Shown here piece by piece: positions 1 through 8,090 of a stretch of 64,000 nucleotides of DNA (position 1 is the first letter of the stretch; each line of letters opens with the position of its first letter). A program made the translations under genes and the position numbers. The DNA lies in assembly GCF_943737005.1 (NCBI RefSeq), contig NZ_CALSFU010000005.1, forward strand, positions 179,291-243,290. The letters are read 5' to 3'. The stretch comes from Achromobacter sp. Marseille-Q4962 (GTDB taxonomy: Bacteria > Pseudomonadota > Gammaproteobacteria > Burkholderiales > Burkholderiaceae_B). The notes beneath the pieces are model-generated. The model saw nothing but the letters and a program-made list of their open reading frames with translations. It had not been told where the DNA came from and did no database searches.

Positions 1-89
1 TCGCGCACCTCCACGGAGGCGTCGGTGGGCGACAGGTTGGCCCGGTCGTCCCAGGCTTTTTCGATGGTGGTCTGCAGGTCGAGAGTCAT
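1..89 (-). CDS. dapD: Tetrahydrodipicolinate N-succinyltransferase, N-terminal fragment (runs off left edge)
   Basis: Only the first 29 codons are inside the window. They read MTLDLQTTIEKAWDDRANLS and onward, the usual N-terminus of beta-proteobacterial DapD, which succinylates tetrahydrodipicolinate in the succinylase branch of lysine and meso-diaminopimelate synthesis. The ATG is at 87-89. The gene lies 25 bp downstream of dapC on the same strand, so the two are probably cotranscribed. The identity rests on a short N-terminus plus the neighbour and is likely but not proven. Confidence 0.8.
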   Translation of the reverse strand, partial: MTLDLQTTIEKAWDDRANLSPTDASVEVR

Positions 90-114
90 AGCGGCTCAGC
101 TTTTCAGGGGTTGG

Positions 115-1314
115 TCAAACAGAAGAAGTATTCACGAAATGGGCAATGCGCTCGGCCGCCTGCACGCATTCGGCGAGCGGGGCCACCAGCGCGATGCGGA
201 TGCGGCCCTCGCCGGGGTTCATGCCGTGCGCCGGACGCGCCAGGAAGCTGCCCGGCAGCACGGTGATGCCGGCGCGGCCGTACAGCCCGCGGGCGAACGC
301 CGTGTCCGAGCCGGGCGTGGCGGCCCAGAGATAGAAAGATGCCTGCGGGCGCGGCACGTCGAGCACCCGCTGCAAAATGGGCAGCACCGCGTCGAACTTC
401 TCGCGGTACATGCGCCGGTTTTCCTTGACGTGCGCCTCGTCGTTCCAGGCCGCCACGCTGGCCGCCGCCACCAGCGGGCTCATCGCGCTGCCGTGGTAGG
501 TGCGGTAGAGCAGGAAACGCGCCAGCAGCGCCGCGTCGCCCGCCACGAAGCCCGAGCGCAGCCCCGGCACGTTGGAGCGCTTGGACAGGCTGGAGAACGC
601 CACCAGGTTGCGGTAGTCGTCGCGCCCCAGGCGGCGCGCCGCCTGCAGCCCGCCCAGCGGCGGATTGTCCTCGTCGAGATAGATCTCGGAATAGCACTCG
701 TCCGAGGCGATGACGAAGCCGTGCCGGTCCGACAGCGCAAACAGCATTTTCCAGTCGTCCAGCGACATCACGTTGCCCGCCGGATTGCCCGGCGAGCACA
801 CGAACACCAGCCGGGTCTTGCGCCAGATGTCTTCCGGCACCTGGTGCCAGTCGCAGCCGAAATCGCGCAGCGGGTTCGCGTTGACGTAATAGGGCCGGGC
901 TCCCGCCAGGAGCGCCGCGCCCTCGTAAATCTGGTAAAACGGATTCGGGCACACCACCACCGAATCCGCCGACGGGTCGATCACCGTCTGCGCGAACGCG
1001 AAGAGCGCCTCGCGCGAGCCCAGCGCCGGCAGCACCTGCGTCTCGGCATCGGGCGCGGGAATGCTGTAGCGGCGCGCCAGCCACGCCGCGATCGCGCGCC
1101 GCAGCGCCGGATCGCCCTTCGTGGACGGGTAGACCGAAAGCCCCGGCATGGCCTCGCGGATCGCCTGCTCCACGCAGGCGGGCGCGGCGTGCTTGGGTTC
1201 GCCGATCGACAGATTGATCGGCCGCAATCCTTCCGGCTGCGGCCCGGCCTCGGCCAGAAGGGCACGCAGTTTTTCGAACGGATAGGGGTGCAGGGTGTCG
1301 AGGCGCGGATTCAT
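115..1314 (-). CDS. dapC: Succinyldiaminopimelate transaminase
   Basis: A 399-residue fold-type I PLP aminotransferase that converts N-succinyl-2-amino-6-ketopimelate to N-succinyl-LL-diaminopimelate with glutamate as donor. Family landmarks are SIGEPKH near the N-terminus, the substrate/PLP segments SREALFAF and CPNPFYQIYEG, CSPGNPAGN in the middle, and the PLP-lysine segment AFSSLSKRSNVPGLRSG. It closely resembles the structurally studied Bordetella DapC. The start was placed at 1314 (MNPRLDTL) rather than at the in-frame ATG six codons upstream, because the family begins there. It pairs with dapD just downstream, which supports the diaminopimelate assignment over a generic aminotransferase. 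Confidence 0.93.
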   Translation of the reverse strand: MNPRLDTLHPYPFEKLRALLAEAGPQPEGLRPINLSIGEPKHAAPACVEQAIREAMPGLSVYPSTKGDPALRRAIAAWLARRYSIPAPDAETQVLPALGSREALFAFAQTVIDPSADSVVVCPNPFYQIYEGAALLAGARPYYVNANPLRDFGCDWHQVPEDIWRKTRLVFVCSPGNPAGNVMSLDDWKMLFALSDRHGFVIASDECYSEIYLDEDNPPLGGLQAARRLGRDDYRNLVAFSSLSKRSNVPGLRSGFVAGDAALLARFLLYRTYHGSAMSPLVAAASVAAWNDEAHVKENRRMYREKFDAVLPILQRVLDVPRPQASFYLWAATPGSDTAFARGLYGRAGITVLPGSFLARPAHGMNPGEGRIRIALVAPLAECVQAAERIAHFVNTSSV

Positions 1315-1359
1315 AACGCAAGATTTTAACAAGCAAGCTACAATAGCGGGCTTGGCTTT

Positions 1360-1446
1360 GCGAAGGTGGCGAAATTGGTAGACGCACCAGGTTTAGGTCC
1401 TGACGCCGTAACAGGTGTAGGGGTTCGAGTCCCCTCCTTCGCACCA
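1360..1446 (+). tRNA. tRNA-Leu (anticodon UAG)
   Basis: A class II tRNA with a long variable arm. The acceptor strands GCGAAGG and CCTTCGC pair. The D-arm region reads GGCGAAATTGGTAGACGC, the anticodon TAG is at 1394-1396, the T-loop region is GGGTTCGAGTCCC, and CCA is encoded at 1444-1446. A likely -10 box TACAAT lies at 1339-1344, 15 bp upstream of the tRNA. An integrase remnant begins 24 bp after its 3' end, so this tRNA appears to have been an integration target. Confidence 0.97.
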
Positions 1447-1469
1447 ACTTTATTAATGAAATCAATAAC

Positions 1470-1865
1470 TTAAGATTTCATGTTGTCATTTTTTTTGGGG
1501 TGTTTTGGGGCTGTTTGGGCACCAGAATGACAACTTGATGCCAGCTTTTCTCCGAACAGATCCGCGGCCTTGCCGCCGGCGTCCGGGTCGGCAGATGGCA
1601 TCCATTTTCCGTATACGCGGATGATCATGGCCCAGTCTTTGTGGCCCATCTGCTTCGCCACCCACATAGGCTGCTCGCCAGCAGACAGCATCATTGATGC
1701 GTATGTGTGGCGCGTTTGGTAAGGCCTCCGATATCGAACGCTGGCGCGTTTCAGGGCGGTTACCCAGATCCTTTGCACAGCTTGGCTGCCCGACCAGCGC
1801 TCGCCTGTGCCAGGGTTACGGAACACTTCCCCATGCGGCTCCGCGCCGACCCAGGTGGCCGGCAT
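1470..1865 (-). pseudogene. Tyrosine recombinase (phage/island integrase), C-terminal fragment only
   Basis: The minus-strand frame carries the C-terminal catalytic part of a phage-type tyrosine recombinase. It has YQTRHTYASMML (the R-x-x-H box), the QMGHKDW block with the second His, and the nucleophile Tyr in IIRVYGKWM. The first catalytic Arg/Lys region and the whole core-binding N-terminal domain (normally some 200-250 residues) are missing: upstream of about 1865 the frame stays open but no longer looks like an integrase. The fragment ends 24 bp from the 3' end of tRNA-Leu and points toward it, the standard position for an island integrase. It is probably a non-functional scar of an excised or decayed element. 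Confidence 0.8.
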
Positions 1866-1951
1866 CGACGGTGCGGCAGCGAGGGCGACCACCCGGACTG
1901 GTCGGGGGCGCTCCATCGCGTTGCGGGGGGCGCTTGGGTGCATGTCTTTCG

Positions 1952-2206
1952 ATGCGGACCGCCCATAGCGCACTGCTGTATGCCCTGGTGCGCCGTAATT
2001 ACGACACGGGCGGTATGCGAACGCTCCCGTCTCTGGCCGATGAATACGGGTGCAAGGTTCGCAGCGTCGAGCGGGCGAGCGCCAGGGCGGGGGGCTGGCT
2101 GCGCGGCACCCGGCAGAAGAAGGGCGCGGAGCCAATCTACGGCGTCGAGCAGGCTGCGCACGCCAACGCTGAAAAACTGCTGCGCGAAGCCGGGTTTATC
2201 CCCTGA
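1952..2206 (+). CDS. Small hypothetical protein, element-associated
   Basis: An 84-residue frame, basic, starting MRTAHSALLYALVRRNYDTG. Its middle (TLPSLADEYGCKVRSVERASAR) could form a helix-turn-helix, but I do not recognise the family. The start at 1952 was chosen because sequence upstream in this frame looks like random GC-rich coding antisense to the integrase fragment. No clear ribosome binding site is visible. It lies inside the lower-GC scar behind tRNA-Leu and is probably a leftover of the integrated element. It may not be expressed. Confidence 0.4.
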   Translation: MRTAHSALLYALVRRNYDTGGMRTLPSLADEYGCKVRSVERASARAGGWLRGTRQKKGAEPIYGVEQAAHANAEKLLREAGFIP

Positions 2207-2209
2207 TCG

Positions 2210-2237
2210 TTGACTCTTGCGGAAACGAACCCATAAT
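2210..2237 (+). promoter_or_regulatory. Strong sigma70-type promoter
   Basis: TTGACT at 2210-2215 (5 of 6 to consensus) and CATAAT at 2232-2237 (5 of 6), separated by 16 bp. The transcript would start near 2244. A hairpin with a T-tract follows about 35 bp later, so either a very short RNA is made or the lipoprotein gene downstream is reached only by read-through. Confidence 0.55.
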
Positions 2238-2243
2238 CAGCGA

Positions 2244-2311
2244 CAACGGATTTCCTCAGAAGTCCGCCCAACGAAGCCCGCCTTGCGAAAGCAAGCGGGT
2301 TTTTGTTTTTT
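2244..2311 (+). ncRNA. Candidate short RNA (promoter-terminator unit)
   Basis: The interval between the sigma70-type promoter and the T-tract terminator at 2277-2311 has no start codon with a ribosome binding site and would give an RNA of about 65 nt ending in a stable hairpin and a U-rich tail. That is the architecture of a Hfq-type small RNA or an attenuated leader. No known RNA family is recognised, so this is an inference from signals only. Confidence 0.3.
2277..2311 (+). terminator. Rho-independent terminator
   Basis: CCCGC-TTGC pairs with GCAA-GCGGG around a GAAA tetraloop (one bulged C), followed by a long T-rich tract at 2300-2311. It closes the candidate short RNA and the small ORF ending at 2206. 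Confidence 0.75.
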
Positions 2312-2388
2312 GACAATCTCTTGGTATCAGAATTGCGCACATATACAGTATGGTTTCTGCTCGCCTGATTCAGTACGGAGATCCGAGT

Positions 2389-2733
2389 ATGAAATTGACC
2401 GCGGGAAGCTTTGGCCGTGCATTCATGCTGGCTTGTGTCCTGGCATTGCCGGCGATACAGGGGTGCACGACGAGTACGAATCCCCGCGTTACGGCAGCTG
2501 TCGAAGATGAACCGTTCTATGCGTGGTTCAACAGGTTGCTGGACCAAGTTAAAGCGGACCCCAACTACAAGCGTATCCCCATCGATACCAAGGCTGATGA
2601 AGAGCAATTCCTGATCTGGCTACACGACACCTATCGCCATCGTTTGACGAAGCAGGAGTTCGCTGAGTTGGTCAATGGTCGTTATCCGAATCATCGCAAT
2701 GAAGTGGCTTTCATCGTGTCGAAGTTCCCCTGA
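2389..2733 (+). CDS. Putative lipoprotein of unknown function
   Basis: A 114-residue protein. It has a lipoprotein signal peptide: MKLT, a hydrophobic stretch, then lipobox AIQGC with Cys at residue 26. The mature part is hydrophilic and mostly helical in appearance (YAWFNRLLDQVKADPNY, FLIWLHDTYRHRLTKQEF), and I do not recognise the family. The ATG at 2389 is preceded by GGAG at 2377-2380, which decides it over the in-frame ATG 39 bp upstream. Its GC content is clearly lower than that of the flanking chromosomal genes. It sits at the far end of the scar behind tRNA-Leu and is followed by its own terminator, so horizontal acquisition is likely. Confidence 0.65.
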   Translation: MKLTAGSFGRAFMLACVLALPAIQGCTTSTNPRVTAAVEDEPFYAWFNRLLDQVKADPNYKRIPIDTKADEEQFLIWLHDTYRHRLTKQEFAELVNGRYPNHRNEVAFIVSKFP

Positions 2734-2762
2734 TCCGGAGATTGGGCGCTCCAGGCTCGAAT

Positions 2763-2789
2763 CCCGCCGCGCGAGAGCGGGCGGGTTTT
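2763..2789 (+). terminator. Rho-independent terminator after the lipoprotein gene
   Basis: CCCGCCGC pairs with GC-GGCGGG (one bulged G) around GCGAGA, followed by TTTT. It lies 30 bp after the lipoprotein stop codon. The 240 bp from here to the aquaporin start hold no gene that I can support. Confidence 0.65.
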
Positions 2790-3029
2790 GCTTTCCGGTC
2801 GGTGGTGCTTCTATACGCCGGGAACCCCACCCCGCCCTGTGCTGTCAGTCGAATTGCGTATCCTCAGTCGTTGTAGGTGCCACAGTGGTTCACACCCTTA
2901 TACGGACCACCGGGCCAGGGGTGTCGTGCGTGCGGACGATGCCGGGCAGACGCGCCCGGCGCCTATGCTGTGCAGGCACGCGCGCCGCGCCGGCGGCCCG
3001 GCCGGCATCCCATCGTCCCGGAGACACGC

Positions 3030-3740
3030 ATGTACTCATTGCCCAAGCGCTGCGGCGCCGAGTTTTTTGGAACGTTCTGGCTGGTGCTGGGCGGTTGCGG
3101 CTCCGCGGTGCTCGCGGCGGCGTTTCCGGAATTGGGCATCGGTTTCGCGGGCGTGGCGCTGGCGTTCGGGCTGACGGTGCTGACCATGGTGTTCGCGGTC
3201 GGGCACATCTCGGGCGGACATTTCAATCCGGCGGTCACGCTGGGGCTGGCGGCGGGGGCGCGCTTTCCCTGGCGCGATATCGTGCCCTACATGGCGGCGC
3301 AGGTGCTGGGAGCCGTGGCCGCGGCGGCGGTGCTGTCCGCGATCGCCGGCGGCAAGCTCGGTTTCGACCTCGTTGGCAGCGGTTTCGCGGCCAACGGCTA
3401 TGGCGCGCATTCCCCGGGCAAGTATTCGATGGAGGCGGCGCTGATCTGCGAGCTGGTGCTGAGCGCGGGGTTCGTGTTCGTGATCCTGGGCGCGACCCGC
3501 AAATCCGCGCCGGCCGGCCTGGCGGGCATACCGATCGGGCTGGCGCTCACGCTCATCCACCTCATCAGCATTCCGGTCACCAACACCTCGGTCAATCCCG
3601 CGCGTTCCACGGGGCCCGCGGTATTCGTGGGCGGTTGGGCGCTCGAACAGCTCTGGCTGTTCTGGGCCGCGCCGCTTGCGGGCGGGGTGCTGGGCGCGCT
3701 GGCATTCCGGCTGGTATCCACCCGGGACGCCGGCGACTGA
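3030..3740 (+). CDS. aqpZ: Aquaporin Z
   Basis: A 236-residue integral inner-membrane protein of the MIP family with six membrane segments. Both signature loops are intact: HFNPAVT with N66-P67-A68 and SVNPARS with N189-P190-A191. AqpZ-type hallmarks include [19 protein letters not shown] at the N-terminus and THIS-region-like [10 protein letters not shown] before the first NPA. It should conduct water and be excluded from glycerol transport. The ATG at 3030 has GGAG at 3020-3023. Further upstream codons in this frame are basic and do not look like membrane protein. Confidence 0.93.
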   Translation: MYSLPKRCGAEFFGTFWLVLGGCGSAVLAAAFPELGIGFAGVALAFGLTVLTMVFAVGHISGGHFNPAVTLGLAAGARFPWRDIVPYMAAQVLGAVAAAAVLSAIAGGKLGFDLVGSGFAANGYGAHSPGKYSMEAALICELVLSAGFVFVILGATRKSAPAGLAGIPIGLALTLIHLISIPVTNTSVNPARSTGPAVFVGGWALEQLWLFWAAPLAGGVLGALAFRLVSTRDAGD

Positions 3741-3849
3741 AGGCGTGGGCGGGTCAGGATGCCGTAAGCATGGGCTGGCTAAGCTGAAAAATGTTTTGCC
3801 CGAAAGCCTCCTGAAAGAGCCCCCAAGCCGCTAACGCCCGGATCACGCC

Positions 3850-4392
3850 TTGGACACCGCCAACTCTGCGCACTACGACCGCTGCACCATCGTCCTCCAT
3901 TGGTTGACCGCCATCCTGGTGGTGGGCCTTTTCGCGTTGGCGGAAATCTGGGCCTTCCTGCCGCGCGGCACGCCGACGCGCAAGCTGCTGCAATCCCTGC
4001 ACGTCTCTTTCGGGCTGGCGTTCGCGGCCGTGCTGCTGGTGCGCATCGTGTGGCGCCTCAGCGCCGGCCGGCGTTTGCCGCGCGCCTCCGGCGGGCTGCC
4101 GGGCCTGGCCGCGGTGGGGGCGCATTTCCTGCTCTACGCACTGATGGCGGCCCAGGTCGTGCTGGGCTTCCTGTTCCGCTGGGCGCAGGGCGAGCCGTTT
4201 TCGTTTTTCGGCCTGTTCGACGTGCCGACGCTGATTCCCCTCAGCCGGGACGTGCGCCATTTCTACGGCGACCTCCACAACACGGTGGCATGGTGCATCA
4301 TTGTGCTGGCCGGGCTGCATGCCTGTGCGGCGCTGTGGCACCACTACATGATGCGCGACGGCGTGCTGCGGCGCATGACCTCCGGCGGCTGA
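3850..4392 (+). CDS. Cytochrome b561 family protein
   Basis: A 180-residue, four-helix inner-membrane dihaem cytochrome b of the bacterial CybB type, thought to pass electrons between quinol and other redox partners. Potential haem-ligand histidines lie in VLHWLTAILVV (helix 1), LQSLHVSFGLAF (helix 2), and DLHNTVAWCIIVLAGLHACAALWHHY (helix 4). The start appears to be TTG at 3850 (MDTANSAHYDR), with only a weak GGA upstream. No other start fits the N-terminus of the family. The gene stands alone between aqpZ and kdsA. Confidence 0.85.
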   Translation: MDTANSAHYDRCTIVLHWLTAILVVGLFALAEIWAFLPRGTPTRKLLQSLHVSFGLAFAAVLLVRIVWRLSAGRRLPRASGGLPGLAAVGAHFLLYALMAAQVVLGFLFRWAQGEPFSFFGLFDVPTLIPLSRDVRHFYGDLHNTVAWCIIVLAGLHACAALWHHYMMRDGVLRRMTSGG

Positions 4393-5322
<930 letters not shown>

Positions 5323-5356
5323 GCGTCGCCATGCGCGCATCGCGCGCGTGCGCTAG

Positions 5357-5391
5357 CATGCTGGCCTTGGATCAAGGGAGGAGCCAGCATG
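5357..5391 (+). promoter_or_regulatory. Translation-start hairpin over the next gene
   Basis: A perfect 9-bp inverted repeat, CATGCTGGC at 5357-5365 and GCCAGCATG at 5383-5391, with a 17-nt loop. The loop holds the ribosome binding site AAGGGAGGA, and the 3' arm ends with the ATG start codon of the gene at 5389. In the mRNA the start codon would be base-paired while the Shine-Dalgarno sequence is presented in the loop. This could control translation by temperature, ligand or protein. The structure is inferred from the sequence. Confidence 0.5.
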
Positions 5392-5697
5392 TCGTCGTTG
5401 TACGTGATCGTCGCGGTGCGCAAGGAGCCCATCAGCGGTCATGTGGCGTATGTCCGGGTGGGGCAGGCCGAGCGGGGCGCGCCGGGATGGATCAGCGAGC
5501 CCGTCACCGCGGCGGCGTCCGAGGTCATCGATCTCATCAAGCAGGGCATGGACGTCGAAACCGCGTTCAGCGAGGGCGTCACCGTGGCCCGGCGCGCGGT
5601 GCGCGTGCTGGTCGACGACGACGGTTGCGAACGCCTGGTTTCGGCGCCGGCGCCCAGTTCGACCCTGCATACGGTGTTCGATCTGCCGGAGTTCTAG
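5389..5697 (+). CDS. Conserved small hypothetical protein
   Basis: A 102-residue cytosolic protein without signal peptide or membrane segment. It begins MSSLYVIVAVRKEPISGHVAYVRVG and ends HTVFDLPEF. A strong ribosome binding site AAGGGAGGA lies 6 bp before the ATG. I do not recognise a named family. The sequence looks like a genuine, evenly composed coding region with a DUF3892-like N-terminus (I/V-x-AVRK), which is only a weak resemblance. Its stop overlaps the stop of the convergent acetyltransferase gene. Confidence 0.75.
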   Translation: MSSLYVIVAVRKEPISGHVAYVRVGQAERGAPGWISEPVTAAASEVIDLIKQGMDVETAFSEGVTVARRAVRVLVDDDGCERLVSAPAPSSTLHTVFDLPEF

Positions 5698-6182
5698 CCC
5701 CGGCGGCCTTCCGCGAAGGCGGCCAGCGCGTCGCCGGCCATGCGGTAGCGCACCCATTCTTTCTGGGGCCGGGCGCCGATGGATTCGTAGAAATCGATGG
5801 CCGGGGCGTTCCAGTCCAGCACGCTCCATTCCAGGCGGCCGCAGCCTTGCGCCACGGCCTCGCGGGCGATGTGGCGCAGCAGATCGCGGCCGGCGCCGAT
5901 GCCGCGGTGCTCGGGTGTGACATACAGGTCTTCCAGGTAGATGCCGTTGCGTCCCAGCCAGGTCGAGTAGCTGTAGAAATAGACCGCATAGCCGATGGGC
6001 TTGCCGTCGCGCTCGCATATCAAGGCCCGGGACGGCGCGCCGTCGGCGAAGAGGCTGCGGCGGATGTCTTCGACGCCGGCGACGACCTGATCGGCCGCGC
6101 GTTCGTAGATGGCCAGCTCGGTGATGAAGGCATGGATCAGCTCGGCATCGCCGGGGCGGGCTGGGCGGATTTCGACGTTCAC
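5694..6182 (-). CDS. GNAT family N-acetyltransferase
   Basis: A 162-residue GNAT-fold protein expected to transfer the acetyl group of acetyl-CoA to an amine. The acetyl-CoA binding motif A reads LEDLYVTPEHRGIGAGRDLLRHIA (R-G-I-G-x-G region), and motif B reads LDWNAPAIDFYESIGARP. The N-terminal IRPARPGDAELI and the D/N-x-P-A-I-x-F-Y motif resemble the diamine (spermidine/thialysine) acetyltransferase branch, so a polyamine-like substrate is possible but unproven. It is convergent with the preceding gene, the two stop codons sharing bases 5695-5696. Confidence 0.85.
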   Translation of the reverse strand: MNVEIRPARPGDAELIHAFITELAIYERAADQVVAGVEDIRRSLFADGAPSRALICERDGKPIGYAVYFYSYSTWLGRNGIYLEDLYVTPEHRGIGAGRDLLRHIAREAVAQGCGRLEWSVLDWNAPAIDFYESIGARPQKEWVRYRMAGDALAAFAEGRRG

Positions 6183-6356
6183 GGTGAGGCTCCTTTCTGC
6201 GAGGCTTGAATCCTACCCGCTTTGCCCGACGGCCGCAGGGGAGCGGCCCCGGTCCGGGCACGACGCTTGCTGAAACGCTGGCCATGGCCGCGGGCGAGGC
6301 GGGCCGGCGGCAGGCATGGGCCGCAACCGCCCGGGCGGCGAGGAACCGGGGGCAGT

Positions 6357-6614
6357 ATGGATCAAAGCGAAATGATGGCCAGGATGATCGACTGGCCGGC
6401 GGCGCCGGATTCGGAAGACGGCTGGTATGGCGCCTTGTCCGCCTATGCGGACTGTCTGGCCGCCGTGCAATCGGCGCTGAGCGAGGCGGAGATGGCCCGC
6501 TTCCTGGCGGTGGGCGCGCTCATCTACCGGAATTGCTGCAGGGAAGAGGCCAGGGAACGCTGGACGCCCGAAGCGATGGCGGCCTTTCACCGCAAGCGGC
6601 ACGCGGGCGCCTGA
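6357..6614 (+). CDS. Small hypothetical protein
   Basis: An 85-residue acidic-to-neutral helical protein starting MDQSEMMARMIDWPAAPDSEDGW. It has two Cys in RNCCREEA and no signal peptide. The start at 6357 is preceded by GGGGGCA. Upstream sequence in the same frame is Arg/Pro-rich and unlike protein, so the longer frame was rejected. I recognise no family. Confidence 0.6.
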   Translation: MDQSEMMARMIDWPAAPDSEDGWYGALSAYADCLAAVQSALSEAEMARFLAVGALIYRNCCREEARERWTPEAMAAFHRKRHAGA

Positions 6615-6656
6615 GCGCCGGCAGGCGGGCGCGCCCTGCGCCGGCGCGGGCGTTTT

Positions 6657-6965
6657 TCAGTACAGGCAGTGCCTCAGGGCGAACTTGCGGCCGAAGGCCC
6701 GCACCACGTCGCCGTCCACCGATCCCGCCACGTCCCAGCGGCCGCGGCGGGTGATGAGCAGGGATTCGCCCATGACGGCGTGGCGCAGCGCGAAGCGCCA
6801 GAACGCCGATTCCGACCCTACCAGTTCCAGTTCGTGCGGGCCGATGACCAGGGTTTGCGGGCGCGGCGACAGGCCGATAGACCAGCGCAGCGCCACGCCC
6901 AGGAAGGCGAAGCGCGCCCCGAAGGAGTCGGGTTGGATGCAAAGCATGCGGATCTGTTCGTTCAT
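6657..6965 (-). CDS. Small hypothetical protein
   Basis: A 102-residue protein beginning MNEQIRMLCIQPDSFGARFAFLGVALRW with a beta-rich middle (QTLVIGPHELELVG, GESLLITRRGRWDVAG). No membrane segment or known motif is evident. The ATG at 6965 has GGAGG about 7 bp upstream on the minus strand. It is convergent with the gene ending at 6614 and lies downstream of a GC-rich hairpin at about 6619-6650 that may terminate both. Function unknown. Confidence 0.6.
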   Translation of the reverse strand: MNEQIRMLCIQPDSFGARFAFLGVALRWSIGLSPRPQTLVIGPHELELVGSESAFWRFALRHAVMGESLLITRRGRWDVAGSVDGDVVRAFGRKFALRHCLY

Positions 6966-7061
6966 GATGGCCTGCCTCCCGCGATGTGACCAGCGTAGCA
7001 AGGCTTGGGCATGATCTCCATACTGCTTTAGGCGGGGGCGCGCGCGGGCCGGCCAACCGCC

Positions 7062-7991
7062 TCATGCGTCCGGCGCAGCCGGCCGCCGGGGCCGCCACGG
7101 CGGCTCGGCGAAATGCTCACGCAGCACGGCCAGGAAGCCGGCGGTCCGGGCCGGGAGTTCGTGCCTCGATTTCACCAGGGCCACGATATTGGCGTCGGGC
7201 AGCGACCATCCCTGCAGCAGCGGCACGAGCTGCCGGGACTGTAGGTATTGCGCCACGTCCCATTCGGAGCGGATCACGATGCCATGCCCGTCGAGCGCCC
7301 ACTGCACGGCGGCGGCTCCGGCGTTGGAAGACAGCACCGGCGCGATGCGCACGCCCACGGCGGGCCCGCGTCCGCGCCGCAGGCGCCATAGCGTGGCGTC
7401 TTCGTCGTTCTCGCGCAGCGCGATGCAGTCGTGGTCGCGCAGGTCTTCGGGCTTGGCCGGGGCCCCGCGCCGCGCCAAGTAGGACGGGGCCGCGCACAGC
7501 AGGCGGCGGTTGGGCGCCAGCGGATACGCCACCAGCGTGGAATCGCGCAGTTCGCCGATGTGCACCATGACATCCCAGTCGTCGCTGGCTAGGCGCGGCG
7601 GGCCATCGGAGAGGGTGAGGCTGGCCGTCACGTTCTCGCTGCCGCCGCGGAACCCGGCCACCAGCCGGGCAATGTAGCGCTGTCCGAAACCCAGCGGCGC
7701 GACGACCCTCAGGTGCCCGGCCACCACTCCGCGCCGGCCGGTCAGCTCATCGGCCAGATGGTTCAGCTCGCCGCATATCTGGCCCGCGCGCAGCGCCAGC
7801 AGCCGGCCTTCGTCGGTCAGCGCGGTGCCCCGCCCGGAACGGTTGACCAGCCGCACGCCCAGCCGCTTTTCCAGCGCATGCAGGCGCTGCGTGACCGCGG
7901 GCGGCGTAACGTCCAGCGCCCGGGCCGCCTCGGCCAGGGACGAGGTGGCCGAGAGCGTGAGGAAAAAGCGCAGGTCATCGGTGGTTATCAT
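7062..7991 (-). CDS. LysR family transcriptional regulator
   Basis: A 309-residue LysR-type regulator with an N-terminal winged helix-turn-helix at residues 1-60 (LAEAARALDVTPPAVTQRLHALEKRLGVRLVNR) and a C-terminal periplasmic-binding-protein-like effector domain from about residue 90. It is divergent from the PLP enzyme gene at 8091 with about 100 bp between, the usual layout for a LysR protein controlling its neighbour. The likely targets are the PLP enzyme plus ridA, and a D-hydroxyamino acid could be the inducer. That last point is inference. Confidence 0.9.
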   Translation of the reverse strand: MITTDDLRFFLTLSATSSLAEAARALDVTPPAVTQRLHALEKRLGVRLVNRSGRGTALTDEGRLLALRAGQICGELNHLADELTGRRGVVAGHLRVVAPLGFGQRYIARLVAGFRGGSENVTASLTLSDGPPRLASDDWDVMVHIGELRDSTLVAYPLAPNRRLLCAAPSYLARRGAPAKPEDLRDHDCIALRENDEDATLWRLRRGRGPAVGVRIAPVLSSNAGAAAVQWALDGHGIVIRSEWDVAQYLQSRQLVPLLQGWSLPDANIVALVKSRHELPARTAGFLAVLREHFAEPPWRPRRPAAPDA

Positions 7992-8002
7992 TCATAAACG
8001 CC

Positions 8003-8028
8003 TTAATGCGAGGTTAATGGCATATTAA
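8003..8028. promoter_or_regulatory. Candidate LysR operator in the divergent promoter region
   Basis: AT-rich repeats in an otherwise GC-rich region: TTAAT at 8003-8007 and 8014-8018, and the inverse ATTAA at 8024-8028, spaced 10-11 bp so that they face one side of the helix. They lie between the LysR start at 7991 and the PLP enzyme start at 8091, where a LysR protein would be expected to bind. Confidence 0.35.
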
Positions 8029-8090
8029 ACATGCGGATCGCCGGACAGGCGATACTTGTGGCCAGTTTCCTTCTTTATTTCCCCATCGCC

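Noticed and set aside
2335..2348. CACATATACAG as a second LexA box
   Set aside because: Only the right half matches; the bases eight positions before ACAG read TTGC instead of CTGT.
2748..2772. CTCGAATCCC near the end of the scar as a second tRNA 3' end (attachment site copy)
   Set aside because: The flanking bases do not form a T-stem, there is no acceptor strand or CCA, and it does not match the tRNA-Leu 3' end beyond a few bases. It is better explained as the terminator after the lipoprotein gene.
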